Source of the DNA: Zygaena filipendulae
Taxonomy: Eukaryota > Arthropoda > Insecta > Lepidoptera > Zygaenidae
Length of the DNA stretch: 64,000 bases
Assembly (NCBI GenBank): GCA_907165275.2
Contig: OU015653.1
Location: 1,208,001 to 1,272,000, forward strand
Direction: 5' to 3'
Below are positions 34,079 to 45,382 of this stretch, piece by piece. Position 1 is the stretch's first letter; every line of letters starts with the position of its first letter. The notes beneath the pieces were generated by a model that was not told the DNA's origin, made no database searches, and was given only the letters and a program-made list of their open reading frames with translations. The position numbers and the translations under genes were made by a program.

Positions 34079-34945
34079 GGACGCAGATAAGAGACATAGA
34101 CATAGACATAACTTTATTTGGCATCACAAAATTACTTAAAAGTAATACATGCATCAAATTTAAAATGAATCTTATATAGTTTCCGTGATGCCAAAATGGA
34201 CACCGTCTCAGCATATGCTGTCGCATAAAGCGCGGCAGCGCTGGTTTTCAGCGGAGCCCATACGGCGCGGGGATGCGTCCGCGCGATACCCGATCGTATG
34301 TCTGCCTGCCAATTCAAATACATACACATTACATAGATAATATATATGATATATAAATTATATAGATACATAATATATTATAGTGATTTATTGATATTAA
34401 ATAACAATAACATATGATATAATAATAATAATAATAATATATATAATAATAATAAAAATAACATATGATATAATAGGATAGTAAAAACAATTATATTCAC
34501 ATAGCAATATTTATACATGATATTAAATAAGGAAATTTTTCAAATAGTTTGGCCACCAATATTATACTCGTTTTTTTGCTGTAAAAGAAGATAGGCTTTT
34601 AGTTAGCTTTTAAAGCCATAAACTGATTTAAGCGCGCGCATCGGCGGAGGCAAGTTGTTCCAACATTTGGTGGCCGCATATTTGAAGCTGCCGCGAAACG
34701 CAGCCGTGCGATGTAGATAAGCAATAACATGTTAACCCACAAAATGAAGTTATTGATTCAGAACGATTTTTTAAGAGTTAGAGAACGTTTTTTTAATTTT
34801 ATTTTTGCCTTATTGCATTGTTTAAGTATGAAATTAAATATTGAACATAAAAAATGTTGACAGAAAATGGCGCTGTAATTTTAAAACTTTAATTTACTCA
34901 TAATTTCTCCACTGTGGGTTAACACACTATTGCTTATCTATGTCC
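34079..34945 (-). mobile_element. Family G element, copy 3, split by a LINE
   Basis: GGACGCAGATAAG (34079-34091) and AGATAAGCAATAACATG onward (34715-34945) are one element; AGATAAG is duplicated around the LINE insert. The outer ATTT duplication is at 34075-34078 and 34946-34949. Confidence 0.85.
34092..34714 (-). mobile_element. 5'-truncated LINE with (TATGTC)n tail
   Basis: On the minus strand it ends TGATGCCAAATAAAGTTATG followed by TCTATGTCTATGTCT, a polyadenylation-like signal plus tail repeat. A 7-bp duplication AGATAAG flanks it. An AT-rich (TAATA)n zone lies at 34400-34460. No coding part remains. Confidence 0.75.
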
Positions 34946-35391
34946 ATTTATAATATTATAATATTAAGAATTGGTTATAAATATTATAATAATTATTGGT
35001 TATAACAAAATATGATATTCTATGTATTACGGTTAAAACCAGATGAAAAGTGACAGCACAATAAACGCACAAAAGTTAAGTAGTAACCACAGAGTAAATA
35101 AATTAACTAGAGAGGACATGCAGGCGGGGCAGGCGCGCTACCGCGACCGTTGCAAAAGAAGTTAGAGCAAATGCTTTGCTGCCATCCCAAGCATATTTAC
35201 CACAATATTCGTAAAACTGTGAATTTTGAAAACAGTGACTAAATAAAAACATAACTATAAAGCGTTTAATACATTTTTTTACGTCAGTTAATTTTTTAGT
35301 GTGTGATGAATAGTTTCGTGTGCGAAAATCACCCGGCGACACTGGTTTTCATCTGTTTTCATACTAACCTAGGTTGATGTCCCTTCTATCT

Positions 35392-35912
35392 AATGATGAA
35401 ATAATGATCTTGCACGCATCTTAGACTGGAGCAAGTCGTACGGTCTGAAAGTAAATCCTGCCAGAACCCAAGTTATTATAGTCGGTAGTCCACGATCTAT
35501 CTCCAAGCTTGACATGAACTCCCTCCCGCCGGTGCAGTTTAATGCAGTTACCATACCGTATAGCAATAATAATAATAATAATCCACATCACAACACAAAG
35601 ATCTACTTGATCCCACAGTAAGCTAACAATAGCTTGTGTCGTGGAAACCAAGCAAACGTGGTATATACTACATAGAATTACTTATATATATATTATACTA
35701 TAGATATATAAACACACCCAGACTGGAAAAGGGAACCCTGTGTTCATCACAAAGTCCACCCCCATCGGGAATCGAACGAGGAACCCCTTAAATAGCGGGT
35801 AGGCATGGTGACCTCTGCGCCAATCGGGTCGTCGTAATGCAGTTAAAAACCTGGGCGTTATTATCGACACTACTCTGTCCTGGAAACGGCACCTGGATAT
35901 GGTAAGGTAAGG
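35392..35912 (+). pseudogene. LINE reverse transcriptase fragment, split by a SINE
   Basis: Reads DLARILDWSKSYGLKVNPAR from about 35410, then, beyond the SINE, KNLGVIIDTTLSWKRHL: the region after the catalytic core of non-LTR reverse transcriptases. TATCT flanks it (35387-35391 and 35913-35917). Truncated at both ends, stopping in mid-ORF at GGTAAGGTAAGG. Confidence 0.85.
35551..35835 (-). mobile_element. tRNA-derived SINE
   Basis: On the minus strand it starts with an A box (TGGCGCAGAGGT) and a perfect B box (GTTCGATTCCC) about 40 bases on, and ends in (ATT)n near 35565. AATGCAGTTA at 35541-35550 and 35836-35845 is a perfect 10-bp target duplication inside the LINE frame. Confidence 0.93.
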
Positions 35913-35943
35913 TATCTGTTATTTTCTGTTCTGTGGTTGTAAC

Positions 35944-36603
35944 TATGACAACTATGAACTACACAATGTTTAACCCTCAGAAGAATAACTTATTGTTCTT
36001 AGGTTTAACCGAACCAATGCGCTACAGCGTAGGTACAACCTCGAGATCGAAAATGATCACTTTCCTAAAATAGATGTTTGCGAGATTTGTCACATTACGA
36101 GTTTTTATTATTCCGTTGAAAATACAAGTAAATATTAAGTTACTATGAAGAGGCTCTCACTAAGCTGGGAAGTTGTTCAAACGGAATACGAAATTCGCAA
36201 CAGCAACCACCTCAATTTGCGCTCCGACAACTCCCTCGTAATTCTTATTGCACTGATATTGGGGATGGTATTGCTTTGAATTCGTTTGTTATGCTTTATT
36301 ACTGGTTTCAGCAAATAGTAGCCGCCTCCAGGGCAAGGTGAAATGGCACTACATAACGTGAGAAATCGCGTTTACGTTTGTCCTCTATGTTTTTCCTACC
36401 TATTACAGTTTTAAACACCTTCAGGGTATTAAGATGACAACGTAAACTAGATCTTTTGCCTGTATTAGCATTAGCTAACGATAGGGACCATTATATTGTA
36501 ACCTTAAAAAAAAAATGTACTTACTTATGTACGTACCTAGATAACCAGTTAAAGATACTTTTGATATAAAACAACATATTAAAAAAAAGAACAATATGAA
36601 CAA
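35944..36603. other. Unassigned sequence
   Basis: No repeat of this window and no recognisable gene. Confidence 0.5.
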
Positions 36604-36786
36604 CTAGCCGATTTCACCCGCGATAATTTCGAAGTTCCCGCGGGAATTCCGGGATGAAAAGTACCCTATGTCCTTTCCTGTACCCCTGAAAACGTATATG
36701 TGAAATTTCATGATGATCGGTTGAGCCGTTAAGGCGTGAGAGCTTAACAAACAAACTCACTTTCGCGTTTATAATGTTAGGAAGGA
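36604..36786 (-). mobile_element. Family A Helitron-like copy
   Basis: Complete: CTAGCCGATTTCACCCGCG end and GTTTATAATGTTAGGAAGGA start. Confidence 0.85.
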
Positions 36787-36904
36787 TTTCGGTCGATTCT
36801 AAGAAGTCCGATTTCGAATATTAATATAACAGGTATAATATAGACTCTTAAGGTTTGCGGTAACTCTCCCATCGGCTGTTCGGGATGAAGTTTGTAGATT
36901 CCCC

Positions 36905-37110
36905 TTTTAGAAGAATAAGAAGAAGAAGAAGAAAAAAATACATTTATTTCAGCACACCACACAAACATCAACAGTGCCTAATCTAAAGAGACATTGATAA
37001 TATCTCTTGCATGCTCTGCCGAAAGGATCACCAACTCAGCATTATCTAGGTGCGGGAACAGGAACACCTAGCGCTGGTTTTCAGTTGGCAGCGCGCTGTC
37101 GCGCACGGAC
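36905..37110 (-). pseudogene. LINE 3' UTR
   Basis: On the minus strand ends GGCACTGTTGATGTTTGTGT, then GTGCTGAAATAAATG and a (TTC)n tail. Shares CATGCAAGAGATATTATC with 52932-53060. Confidence 0.65.
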
Positions 37111-38806
37111 AAAAGAAGAGGCAAAATAATTATACTCATACATATAAATACACCAACTAAACATAAAAATATAAAAGATGAATAATATAAAAAAATACAA
37201 GTAAATAATTCTTACTGAAATAAACATTTACTTTTAGATCTTTAACTTCTTATTTTTCTATCTTCATCTTGGTAGATCTACAGAAATAACAGCGCATAAA
37301 TTTTACTGTCCCTTTTCTGTAATATCTTTGTTTATGACGTACCTAACTAATTTACCTACATACAATTATCTTTATTATTATTATTATTTAGAACTTATTG
37401 TTTCCACCTATTTGTAGCAAATATCAAGAAAATCCAAACAATTTTGATATTTACAATATAAGCGGAAATTAAAATTTGCGCACACCAGCGTATGTTGTAC
37501 TTGAAACTGCTGTGCTTTCAGCTGTCAGTCATAGCAAAACTTACCTGGAAAGTCGGGGTGCTCCCAAATATTAAAAAACGCCAGCCGTTTCTAACAATTT
37601 GCCTCCGATATCGTCTTGACGCGTTAAAATAGCATCAGGTTCTAAGTATCAAATGTCAATTTGTCTTGAAAATAAAATATTTGGGCCATCATGAGAGTAG
37701 CGTAAAAGTTTCAGTAGTGCTTTCAAGATGGATAAGTGATAAATAATATATGGAATCTAGATTTAGTATTAGGTATCTTGGAAAGTCGTTTCGAAACTCA
37801 TACTCGATAAAGATCGAATTGCATGCGCTTTTTAGATGCCGTTCATGTTAGTCTATAGAAAACATAAAGTAGAACCGACACGCTATAGGCTAGATCTGCC
37901 CCCTTAGCCAAGTTGACAATCCATAATAATAGTTGCTAGTTACGGCTCATTGTTCTCACATATTTAAATTTTAATTGGAATATGAGTCAACACTAATCTA
38001 TACTAATATTATAAAGAGGTAAAGTTTGCGAATTGTGAGTTTATGAAGTTTTAGGGCGTAATCTCTGCTGCGTCAAGAGTAAGCCGGCTGTTGTGACATC
38101 GTTCAAACCTACATAGCCTAGCGTACCTGAGTGCCCGCAAATACAAAACAGTGACATTTTCTATAGTGGCGTTTTTAAAATCACAGTTCTTACATAGCTA
38201 TTAATCTAAAAAGAAAAAATCAATTTTTAATTATCTTTATTTGACTTCCATACATATTTGTTGACATCAACACACAGCGTGCAGCGTCACCTGTAGGGTA
38301 ATTATGTAAACTTTTGTTTCTATTTTTTGTTTTTCGATTTTAAACGAAAACAGCGGTTTTGTGATTAATTGATTATATTTAGACGGCTTAAACTTTTGAA
38401 GTAGGTATGTTTATTTTAGTTGATCGCTAGATTATTGTAGCTGCCAAAAGGTGCATATTTTATGATGTATCTAATTGCAAAACCGCCATATTTTTGATTG
38501 CAACCGAATAATGATAGAAACAAAAGTTATACATAATAGCCCATCTGGTCCAAAATTAAACAGAGCTTGTACTTCTACTGGTATCTACTTGTGTTCGGAT
38601 GTGACGTTTTAAAAACCACTTTGAGCATATAGGTACTGGGTATAGCTGTTTTTCATTCAATATTGTATATTCATTTTCTCCTTTAACCTCGATGAATAAT
38701 ACATTTGAGTCCAATATCGAGGCTGGACTGGGCACCTCCGCAATATTGAAAGTGGAGAAAACGCGGATCGAAATATGAACAATGTCTATCGTTGCTTCGT
38801 ATCTTT
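37111..38806. other. Mostly unassigned
   Basis: CCCCCTTAGCCAAGTTGACA at 37900 matches an end of the element at 54617. GAGTGCCCGCAAATACAAAA at 38131 recurs at 58052. No gene recognised. Confidence 0.4.
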
Positions 38807-38872
38807 TAGCTGTCATCCGCGGTTTCACCCGCGGTAATTTTGGAGTTCCCGCGGGAATTCCAGAATAATCTA
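38807..38872 (-). repeat. Family A fragment, hairpin end
   Basis: Intact CCGCGGTTTCACCCGCGG hairpin and 40 bases of body. Cut by a family T element 15 bases further on. Confidence 0.75.
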
Positions 38873-38886
38873 TACCTATACATATA

Positions 38887-39239
38887 TACAACGTGTTAAT
38901 GAATTAACTTAAAACCTGATACACCCCATTTAAAAAAATAAACTATAATATGATTAAAATATATTTTATGTCGAAAAAATTTATACCTTAAAAGTTATTC
39001 AACATTAGTTTGGAGGTAACCTATCTACGAAATTCCAAGCGCTACGCCCGCGCCTACCGGTTCGTTTTTTTTTTGCAGCGGGCGGCGTACGCGCCTAATA
39101 TTGTATTATAAATAATTTAGACATGGGCTAATAAAAATGAAAAAATATAAACTATATTAAAACATAGTGCGATCGATCCCCTAGTTGATTCTGAGCAAAC
39201 TACTTTCTAGTTTTCAGTTAAATCTTAACACGTTGTATA
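38887..39239. mobile_element. Family T element, copy 1
   Basis: Inverted ends TATACAACGTGTTAA and TTAACACGTTGTATA; TA on each side is the probable target. The interior contains a GC-rich CTACGCCCGCGCC patch. Same interior as 49161-49541. Confidence 0.8.
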
Positions 39240-39727
39240 GTAAACTTACTCTTCTGTACTGATTACACTTTTATAAATTTATGAGCCACGTCTTATTACG
39301 ACCCGTTTAACACCTAGCCGTTTTTATTGTCAACTTGTCAAAACCATTTAGCGACTGTAATATAAAAGTCTGCATATAAAAAAAAACAACTTTGAAATTT
39401 TTTTCCTGTCGTAAATTATGTAACAAACACAAAAAAGCGAACACACAACCAGCAATGTTAAAGTGTTCCCAAAAGTTGGGCCCATAAATAAATTATCGCG
39501 CCAAACAACCAACGCGAGTTGACTTCGTTTCTTCATCCCGTTGAAGGTTTTTTCCGACAAAAACAAGAAGAAACGCAGGTCAGGGTTAAATTGGCATTTC
39601 TTACGACGGACGGACAAACAAATAAATTGTAAATGGATTTTAAATAAGCACACAGAACGCCTAATGTATATTTCTTTTTAACCGACTTCCAAACTATGTA
39701 TTTTTTCCTTTGAATTCATCAACAACC
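39240..39727. other. Unassigned sequence
   Basis: Short TTTTTAACCGACTTCC end of the 14566-type element at 39675; otherwise nothing recognised. Confidence 0.45.
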
Positions 39728-39895
39728 AGCTGTCTCCTGCGGTTTCACCCAGGGTAATTTCAGAGTACCCGCGGGAATTTCGGGATAAAAAGTACCCTGT
39801 CCTTCTCTGCACCCCTGACAACGTAAAATGTACAATTATGTAATAACGTATGTAAAATTCAATTGTGATCGGTCCAGACGTTCACGCGTGATGCC
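39728..39895 (-). mobile_element. Family A Helitron-like copy
   Basis: CAGCTGTCTCCTGCGG end and full body; the far terminus is lost. Confidence 0.75.
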
Positions 39896-39960
39896 GTACT
39901 AAGGGAAATATGGTTTTCCCTACCACGATGTTTTCCTTCACCGACAGCTCAAGCTCATTG

Positions 39961-40295
39961 TTAGGGTTTGAACCTACGCCTTGCGGCGTTTGATCCGAAC
40001 GCACCATCCACTGACCTGTCATCGTTGTTTATTTGCAACTGTGGCGCGCCTGCCCCGCTTACACTGTCGTTCTGTCCTTCTACTTTGATTTTCACTTTAG
40101 ACGCATCCGTTGTGCCTGATGGTTTGATGGGGTTCAACACAAACTGCGAGTGGCGTCCATTTATCATGTAATGTGCATAGAAAGTTGGACGCCAAGGACT
40201 TGCGTAGTAGCCAACTTTGCGATTCAATTTCCTTTGCGGCCATATTCGAATATTAACTGACAAACTTTGGCGCAAGCTTGTTTGGTAAAGGTCTT
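39961..40295 (-). CDS. Unrecognised open frame, protein-like composition
   Basis: Minus strand stays open for about 110 codons from just after a TAA to TAA at 39961, including IRIWPQRKLNRKVGYYASPW and SKVKIKVEGQNDSVSGAGAP. There is no ATG before the middle of the frame. An acceptor-like TTTCCCCCAG lies about 60 bases upstream, separated by the in-frame stop. The plus strand is also open for 67 codons. It could be a remnant exon or a coding piece of an unknown element. Confidence 0.25.
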
Positions 40296-40506
40296 AAACG
40301 CTTCCTGTGTAACCGTTGCCCGCTGTACCACTACTAGTACTGGGGGAAATAAAGTTTTAGTTTCTCCAATCCAGTAACTGAAATATCTAAGACGTTAAAA
40401 AAAAATTAAAAATATTTTCATCCTATAAACTGATTATTACAGAATAATTATATTGAAACAGCGTTGTTTGTCATAAGTAATCATAAATGAGATTTATACC
40501 TGGCGC

Positions 40507-40834
40507 CACAGATCAAATATTGTAAATTAAATAGAGAGGACATGTAGGCGGAGCAGGTGCGCTACCGTTGCAAAGGGAGTTAGAACTCTAACTTGCCTAA
40601 AACTTCTTTTGCTGCCATCCTAAGTCTACTTATTTACCACAATATTGCCAAAATTGGGAATTTTGAATACATTGACTAAGTTAAAACATAACCATAAAGC
40701 CTTTAATACATTTCTTTACGTTAGTGCGTGATAAATAGTTTTGTGTGCGAAAACCGCCCGGCGATACTGGTTTTCATCTGTTTTCATACTAAACTAAGTT
40801 GATGTCCCTTCTATCTGTTATTTTTTGTTCTGTG
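40507..40834 (-). mobile_element. Family H (hAT-like) copy, uninterrupted
   Basis: CACAGATCAAAT to TTGTTCTGTG, 328 bp. Flanks CCTGGCGC (40499-40506) and CCTAGCGC (40835-40842) are an 8-bp duplication with one mismatch. Confidence 0.87.
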
Positions 40835-40842
40835 CCTAGCGC

Positions 40843-41516
40843 CCCTTTTTACTTATTTTTACTTACACGTTTCGTAAAACCCTGTACGTCCAGGCATATT
40901 TCTAAAGGAGATTTATCCTGTGATTATGATAGAACCTTAAAAACCTGAATGGCAGACTGGCAAATTCAATATACGAGTATAATCTCAGGCTCTGTACAAA
41001 ATCTGTATAATATGTTTTTTATTTAGTAAATGTACGGAAATTACGGAAAAAATATTAATTCATACAAGAAACTTATAGAACAAAACTGAAAAGCCGCTCG
41101 GTCTTTGAACTCTCGCCCTACGGAGCGAGTTCCTTTGAACTAGGTACATTTAACCCCGCAAATGAGCGCAGGTTTTAGTACATTTCAATAAAATATGATT
41201 AAAAAAAATGAGAAATAAATAATTTCTTCTCATTTTGAAAGTATGTATTTTCTCCTTATTTTACGACATAAAATACCTAATTAGCTCGCCATTTGCGACG
41301 CCTGCATATTATTATGTTGGTAACAATATGCTGTTTGTGAAAATTTCTTATATTCTAATAAGCATCAATTCCAAAGAAGAATAAGAAAGAAAGAATATTT
41401 ATGTGACATACCTATAAATTAAAAATAAATAAATATATGCTTTCAAAAGAAAAATGTAACACAAATTATTATTGGCGAGGTTTCCATCTGCTATTTGATT
41501 CGAGTACCTAACTAAT
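40843..41516. other. Unassigned sequence
   Basis: AAGAAAGAAAGAAT at 41385 may be a retroelement tail. No gene recognised. Confidence 0.45.
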
Positions 41517-41520
41517 AACT

Positions 41521-41755
41521 GGACATAGATAAGCAATAGTGTGTTAACCCACACTGGAAAAATTTTGAGTAAATCGTGTTTTAAAAGTTTAGCGCCATTT
41601 TGTGTCGACATTTTTTATGTTAAATATTTAGTTACATATTTAAGCAATGTAATAAGGTAAACACATAATAAAAAAATGTTCCCCAACTCTCAATAAATCG
41701 TTCTGAATCAATAACTTAAGTTTGTGGGTTAACATGTTATTGCTTATCTGCGTCC
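41521..41755 (+). mobile_element. Family G element, copy 4
   Basis: 235 bp, both ends perfect; AACT at 41517-41520 and 41756-41759. Confidence 0.92.
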
Positions 41756-41759
41756 AACT

Positions 41760-42866
41760 ATAGTTACATCCGGACATAAAGAGCTCCTGCGAGAATTCCG
41801 AAATGACTCAGATAAAATTGCTGGAGGACCAGTTAGTATTTAACTGGTCATTTCGCCACAACCATATCCAATTTGTCAACAATAATTATTATGTTTCAAT
41901 TAAGCATTTGTTACATATTGTTTTGGAAAATAAATTTCTTTTCTTTCTTTCTAATTTGTATCCAATAATGATTATGATACGCATCATGTCTTGCTAAAAG
42001 TGCTGTATTGAGGGGTTAGTAAGTTTTTTTTTTTCTTTTTTTTTCTTTGATTGCCTGTTTTTAATTCCTGTTGTGAAAATTTTGTGTGAAGATGTTGAAC
42101 GAGCTCCATGGAATTCCAAAGTGACCATCTGGATTGAAGAGTTCTTTATATCTCTAGAAAGGTAGATTGCAACGTGTTTTTGTGCGGTTGTTTTGAACTC
42201 TATTCGTGGACGATAAGGTTTATTTTAATGCGGACAGAGTGGGACATAATGTTGCGGTCTGTATATTTGTTATCCTCTCAAAAGCTACGACAAGATAATT
42301 TATTAACCGTGCGCTGACCACTTTTTCACACTCCTCCGATGTTTGCCCCATTAGGTATAGAGGTTCGCTTCAATTTCTCTCGATGTAGTGTTAAATATCT
42401 ATGTATTATACTTTATATTATATTTAAGATATTTTGAAATAAGAATGTAAGTATATTTTATTAGAAAATAATAAAAAAAAAATTCACTTCTCATGCTCTG
42501 AAAGTGCTTGTTTGTGCAGGATATATAGGCTGCACAAAATCGAATTTTGTGCACGAGTGCATTAGCGTATTTACTCATAAATGTATGTATATGTACACAA
42601 TAAGAAGTTCATATAATTATATAATTTATTATTTTATAATATTTACTTTAATTTATTTGCCTTATGTGTTTTTTAAGACATAAATACCGTTAATATGCTG
42701 GAAAAAACAATTTACTTCAGTGTTTTCCGAAGTGAAAAGCAGAGTTTACAAAACCATTTTACCCTCGACATTACTATCAGCCCTCCTTCGTTTTGTGCAC
42801 TTGTTGTAAAATCTACTATTAAAATTTTCTGTTTGTCGATTTATCAAAATTATAATTTTTATATTA
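41760..42866. other. Unassigned sequence
   Basis: CTCCTGCGAGAATTCCGAAAT at 41785 is a family A scrap. Otherwise AT-rich without recognised features. Confidence 0.45.
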
Positions 42867-43005
42867 CTAGCCGTTCCCCGCGATGTTATATACCTACTTT
42901 CTGAGTCTCCACGGGACTTCAAGAAAAAAATACTCTAAGTAAGTGCATTTCTGCCACCCTGCCAACGTGTATGCTGAATTAAATGATGGTGTAGTAGCTA
43001 AAGCG
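42867..43005 (-). mobile_element. Family A Helitron-like copy, diverged
   Basis: CTAGCCGTTCCCCGCG end followed by a degenerate body. Confidence 0.6.
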
Positions 43006-43128
43006 TAAATTTTTAATATTGCTTAAGATATAGCGCGTACTTTTAATATTGGTTAGGGAATACCTAGCGCCTTTAGGTAACAAGTGTTATTTTAGTATAG
43101 TGCGTTAGCTAAACTCAGTTCGACAAAT

Positions 43129-43363
43129 GGACATAGATAAGCAATAGTGTGTAAACCCACATTGGAGAAATTTTGAGTAAATCATGTTTTAAAAGTATAG
43201 CGCCATTTTGTGTCAACATTTTTGATGTTCAATATTTAGTTTCATATTTAAGCAATGTATTAAGGTAAACACATAATTAATAAATGTTCCCTTACTCTCA
43301 ATAAATCGTTCTGAATCAATAACTTAATTTTGAGGGTTAACATGTTATTGCTTATCTGCGTCC
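43129..43363 (+). mobile_element. Family G element, copy 5
   Basis: 235 bp; AAAT at 43125-43128 and 43364-43367. Differs from copy 4 at only a few positions. Confidence 0.92.
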
Positions 43364-43699
43364 AAATATCAACCGCTGTCGTATCCAAAAATAATATTGG
43401 GTGTTCGTTATTATATTTATTTATTTCAATATTTACACAGGAAGATAAGTGTTGGGTTGTTTGTATGTAATATATTTTGTATAGAGACAATATTTATACA
43501 ACACTTGTAGGTTTTCCCACGAATCTATTTGAACTCGCGAACGATAATTTAAAAAAAAAACAGTGGTTATTGTTTTCTACTATTTGTTTGCCAGAGACTC
43601 GCTGGAATTTCTGAAATTCCTTCATGAACTTTTTATGGTTTTTGGTTTTTGGGTAGCTGTCAAAATGGCGGCACTTTCTTACATTTAATTATTATGAAA

Positions 43700-43912
43700 C
43701 TAGCTGTCCCGCGCGGTTTCACTCGCGATAATTTGAGAGTTCCCGCGGGAATTCCGGATCACAATATAGCCTAATGTTACTCGGGGATAATGTAGTTTTC
43801 TAATAGTGAAAGAATTTTTGAAATCGGTCAAATAGTTTTTGAGTTAAATCGTAACAAACAAACGAACAAACAAACAAAAAACCAAATCTTTCTTCTTTAT
43901 AATAATTATTAT
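43700..43912 (-). mobile_element. Family A Helitron-like copy, variant body
   Basis: Intact CTAGCTGTCCCGCGCGG end; the body shares GAAAGAATTTTTGAAATCGG with the 20214 copy, in the opposite orientation. Confidence 0.8.
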
Positions 43913-43915
43913 GAG

Positions 43916-44345
43916 TATAGAAAAAGTCCACCGCTGAGTCTGTCTTCGCGATAAATGCAAAACAAAAACGACCTACTGAATGGATTTTCATGTGGTTTCC
44001 CCCGATGAATAGAGTGATTTAAGAGGAAGATTTATACGTATAGTTTATTCTGGAATTCCCGCGGGCACTCCGAAATTATCGCCAGTGAAACCTCGGGGGA
44101 CAGCTGGGCATAAATGAGCAATAGTGTGTTAACCACACTGGAGAAATTTTGAGTAGGCTAATCGTGTTTTAAAATTATGGCGCTATTTTGTGTCAACATT
44201 TTTTGAAACGTTTTAGTTGGTATTTAAATAATGTAATAAGGTAAACACATAAAAACATTCTATAACTCTGAATAAAGCGTTCGGTATCAATAACTTAATT
44301 TTGTGGGTTAACGTGTTATTGCTTATCGGTGTCCAGCTTGTGTTA
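43916..44345 (+). mobile_element. Family A Helitron-like copy ending in a family G insertion
   Basis: Body from AAAAAGTCCACCGCTGAG to GGGGGACAGCT; family G copy 6 sits exactly in the terminal AGCT, which is duplicated. Confidence 0.8.
44106..44334 (+). mobile_element. Family G element, copy 6
   Basis: 229 bp, the most diverged copy (GGGCATAAATGAGC start); AGCT at 44102-44105 and 44335-44338. Confidence 0.85.
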
Positions 44346-44854
44346 AATAAATTACTTAGTTTTTCGGAAGCATTAGCTTATAATGTCTATGCAGCTTTTC
44401 GTAGTAAGTGAGTATACTAAAAATATTTTTATCTGTACCCAATATAAAAAACCGAAATGCCAAAAATGGAATATAAGCCAAAATAAATAAAGTAAAACTA
44501 CTCAGTTCACAGAATACCGAAACGTTACCTACTGAATTTGGTTTATTTACACGTACTTTGTTTTGCTGAAAAAAATATACGAAAGTTTTTGCTGAAAATA
44601 ATATTGTCAACGTAAAGCAGCTAATACATGTTGGCCGAAGGAAAGAAAGAAAGAAATGACATCTATTTGGAAACAGAGACAATGCAATTTAAACATACAT
44701 TAAAATACATTTTAAACTTACAATGCACATAAAGAAATATCAATACCAAGTCAATACTGACTTCTGGAGCGACAAGTCGGCTAGCTTTACCGTCGCTTGT
44801 AGAAGCTCGCCTTAACTTGGTCATGGGTTAAAAACGAACGATAATATTATTGGT
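44339..44854. other. Unassigned sequence
   Basis: A GAAAGAAAGAAA run at 44641-44655, possibly a retroelement tail. The 108-codon minus-strand frame at 44356-44682 shows no recognisable domain. Confidence 0.45.
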
Positions 44855-45110
44855 TAATTTCGAAGATCACGTGGGTATTTCGAGATTTCAGAAAAAAATA
44901 TACTAGCCTATATTTTTTTCTGTACCGGCCATTGACAACGTGTAGTATGCGAGATTTAATGAAGTTTCACCCGCGTTAGTTCCCGTCAGAATTCCGCGAT
45001 AAAAAGTATCTCATGTCCTTCTCTGTACCCTTGAAGACGTGAATGCAAAATTTCATGATGATCAATTGAGCCGTTAAGGCGTGAAAGCGTAATAAACAGA
45101 CCAACTCAAA
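44855..45110 (-). mobile_element. Two partial family A copies
   Basis: TTAATTTCGAAGATCACGTG, then a second GAAGTTTCACCCGCGTTAG start near 44960; both lack the CTAG end. Confidence 0.6.
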
Positions 45111-45382
45111 CTCGTCTACATCGGCCGTTTGAACCATCAAACTCACTTTGAACTTTACTAAAAGCATTCACGTCGTATAAATTTGTAGATATTGGTGTTG
45201 ACCAAAGTTCGGCCAACATCTATAGGCGGTATAATATAAAGTTGACTTTTCATTTGCATTCTTTGTATCGCACTCCAAAGCCCAACTTCCCTTTAATAAA
45301 ATGAGAGTTAATTTATTTAATTGGCTTTTGCACGCGGTTATCGCACCGAGTCTTTCGGAAATTTTATTTAGGTACAAGCTCA

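Larger units (their letters stand above)
33923..34962 (-). mobile_element. Family A Helitron-like copy split by a nested insertion
   Basis: The body runs to TCACATTCACATTT at 34078 and resumes as ATTTATAATATTATAATATT at 34946. A family G element lies between, with ATTT duplicated. Confidence 0.75.
35088..35935 (-). mobile_element. Family H (hAT-like) copy, split by a LINE
   Basis: CACAGAGTAAAT to TTCTGTTCTGTG, flanked by GTAGTAAC (35080-35087) and GTTGTAAC (35936-35943), an 8-bp duplication with one mismatch. Interrupted at 35392-35912. Confidence 0.85.

Noticed and set aside
25149..44338. Regularly recurring direct and inverted repeats that could suggest a CRISPR-like array
   Set aside because: Spacing is irregular at kilobase scale, the units are 230-310 bp with target duplications, and the genome is eukaryotic.
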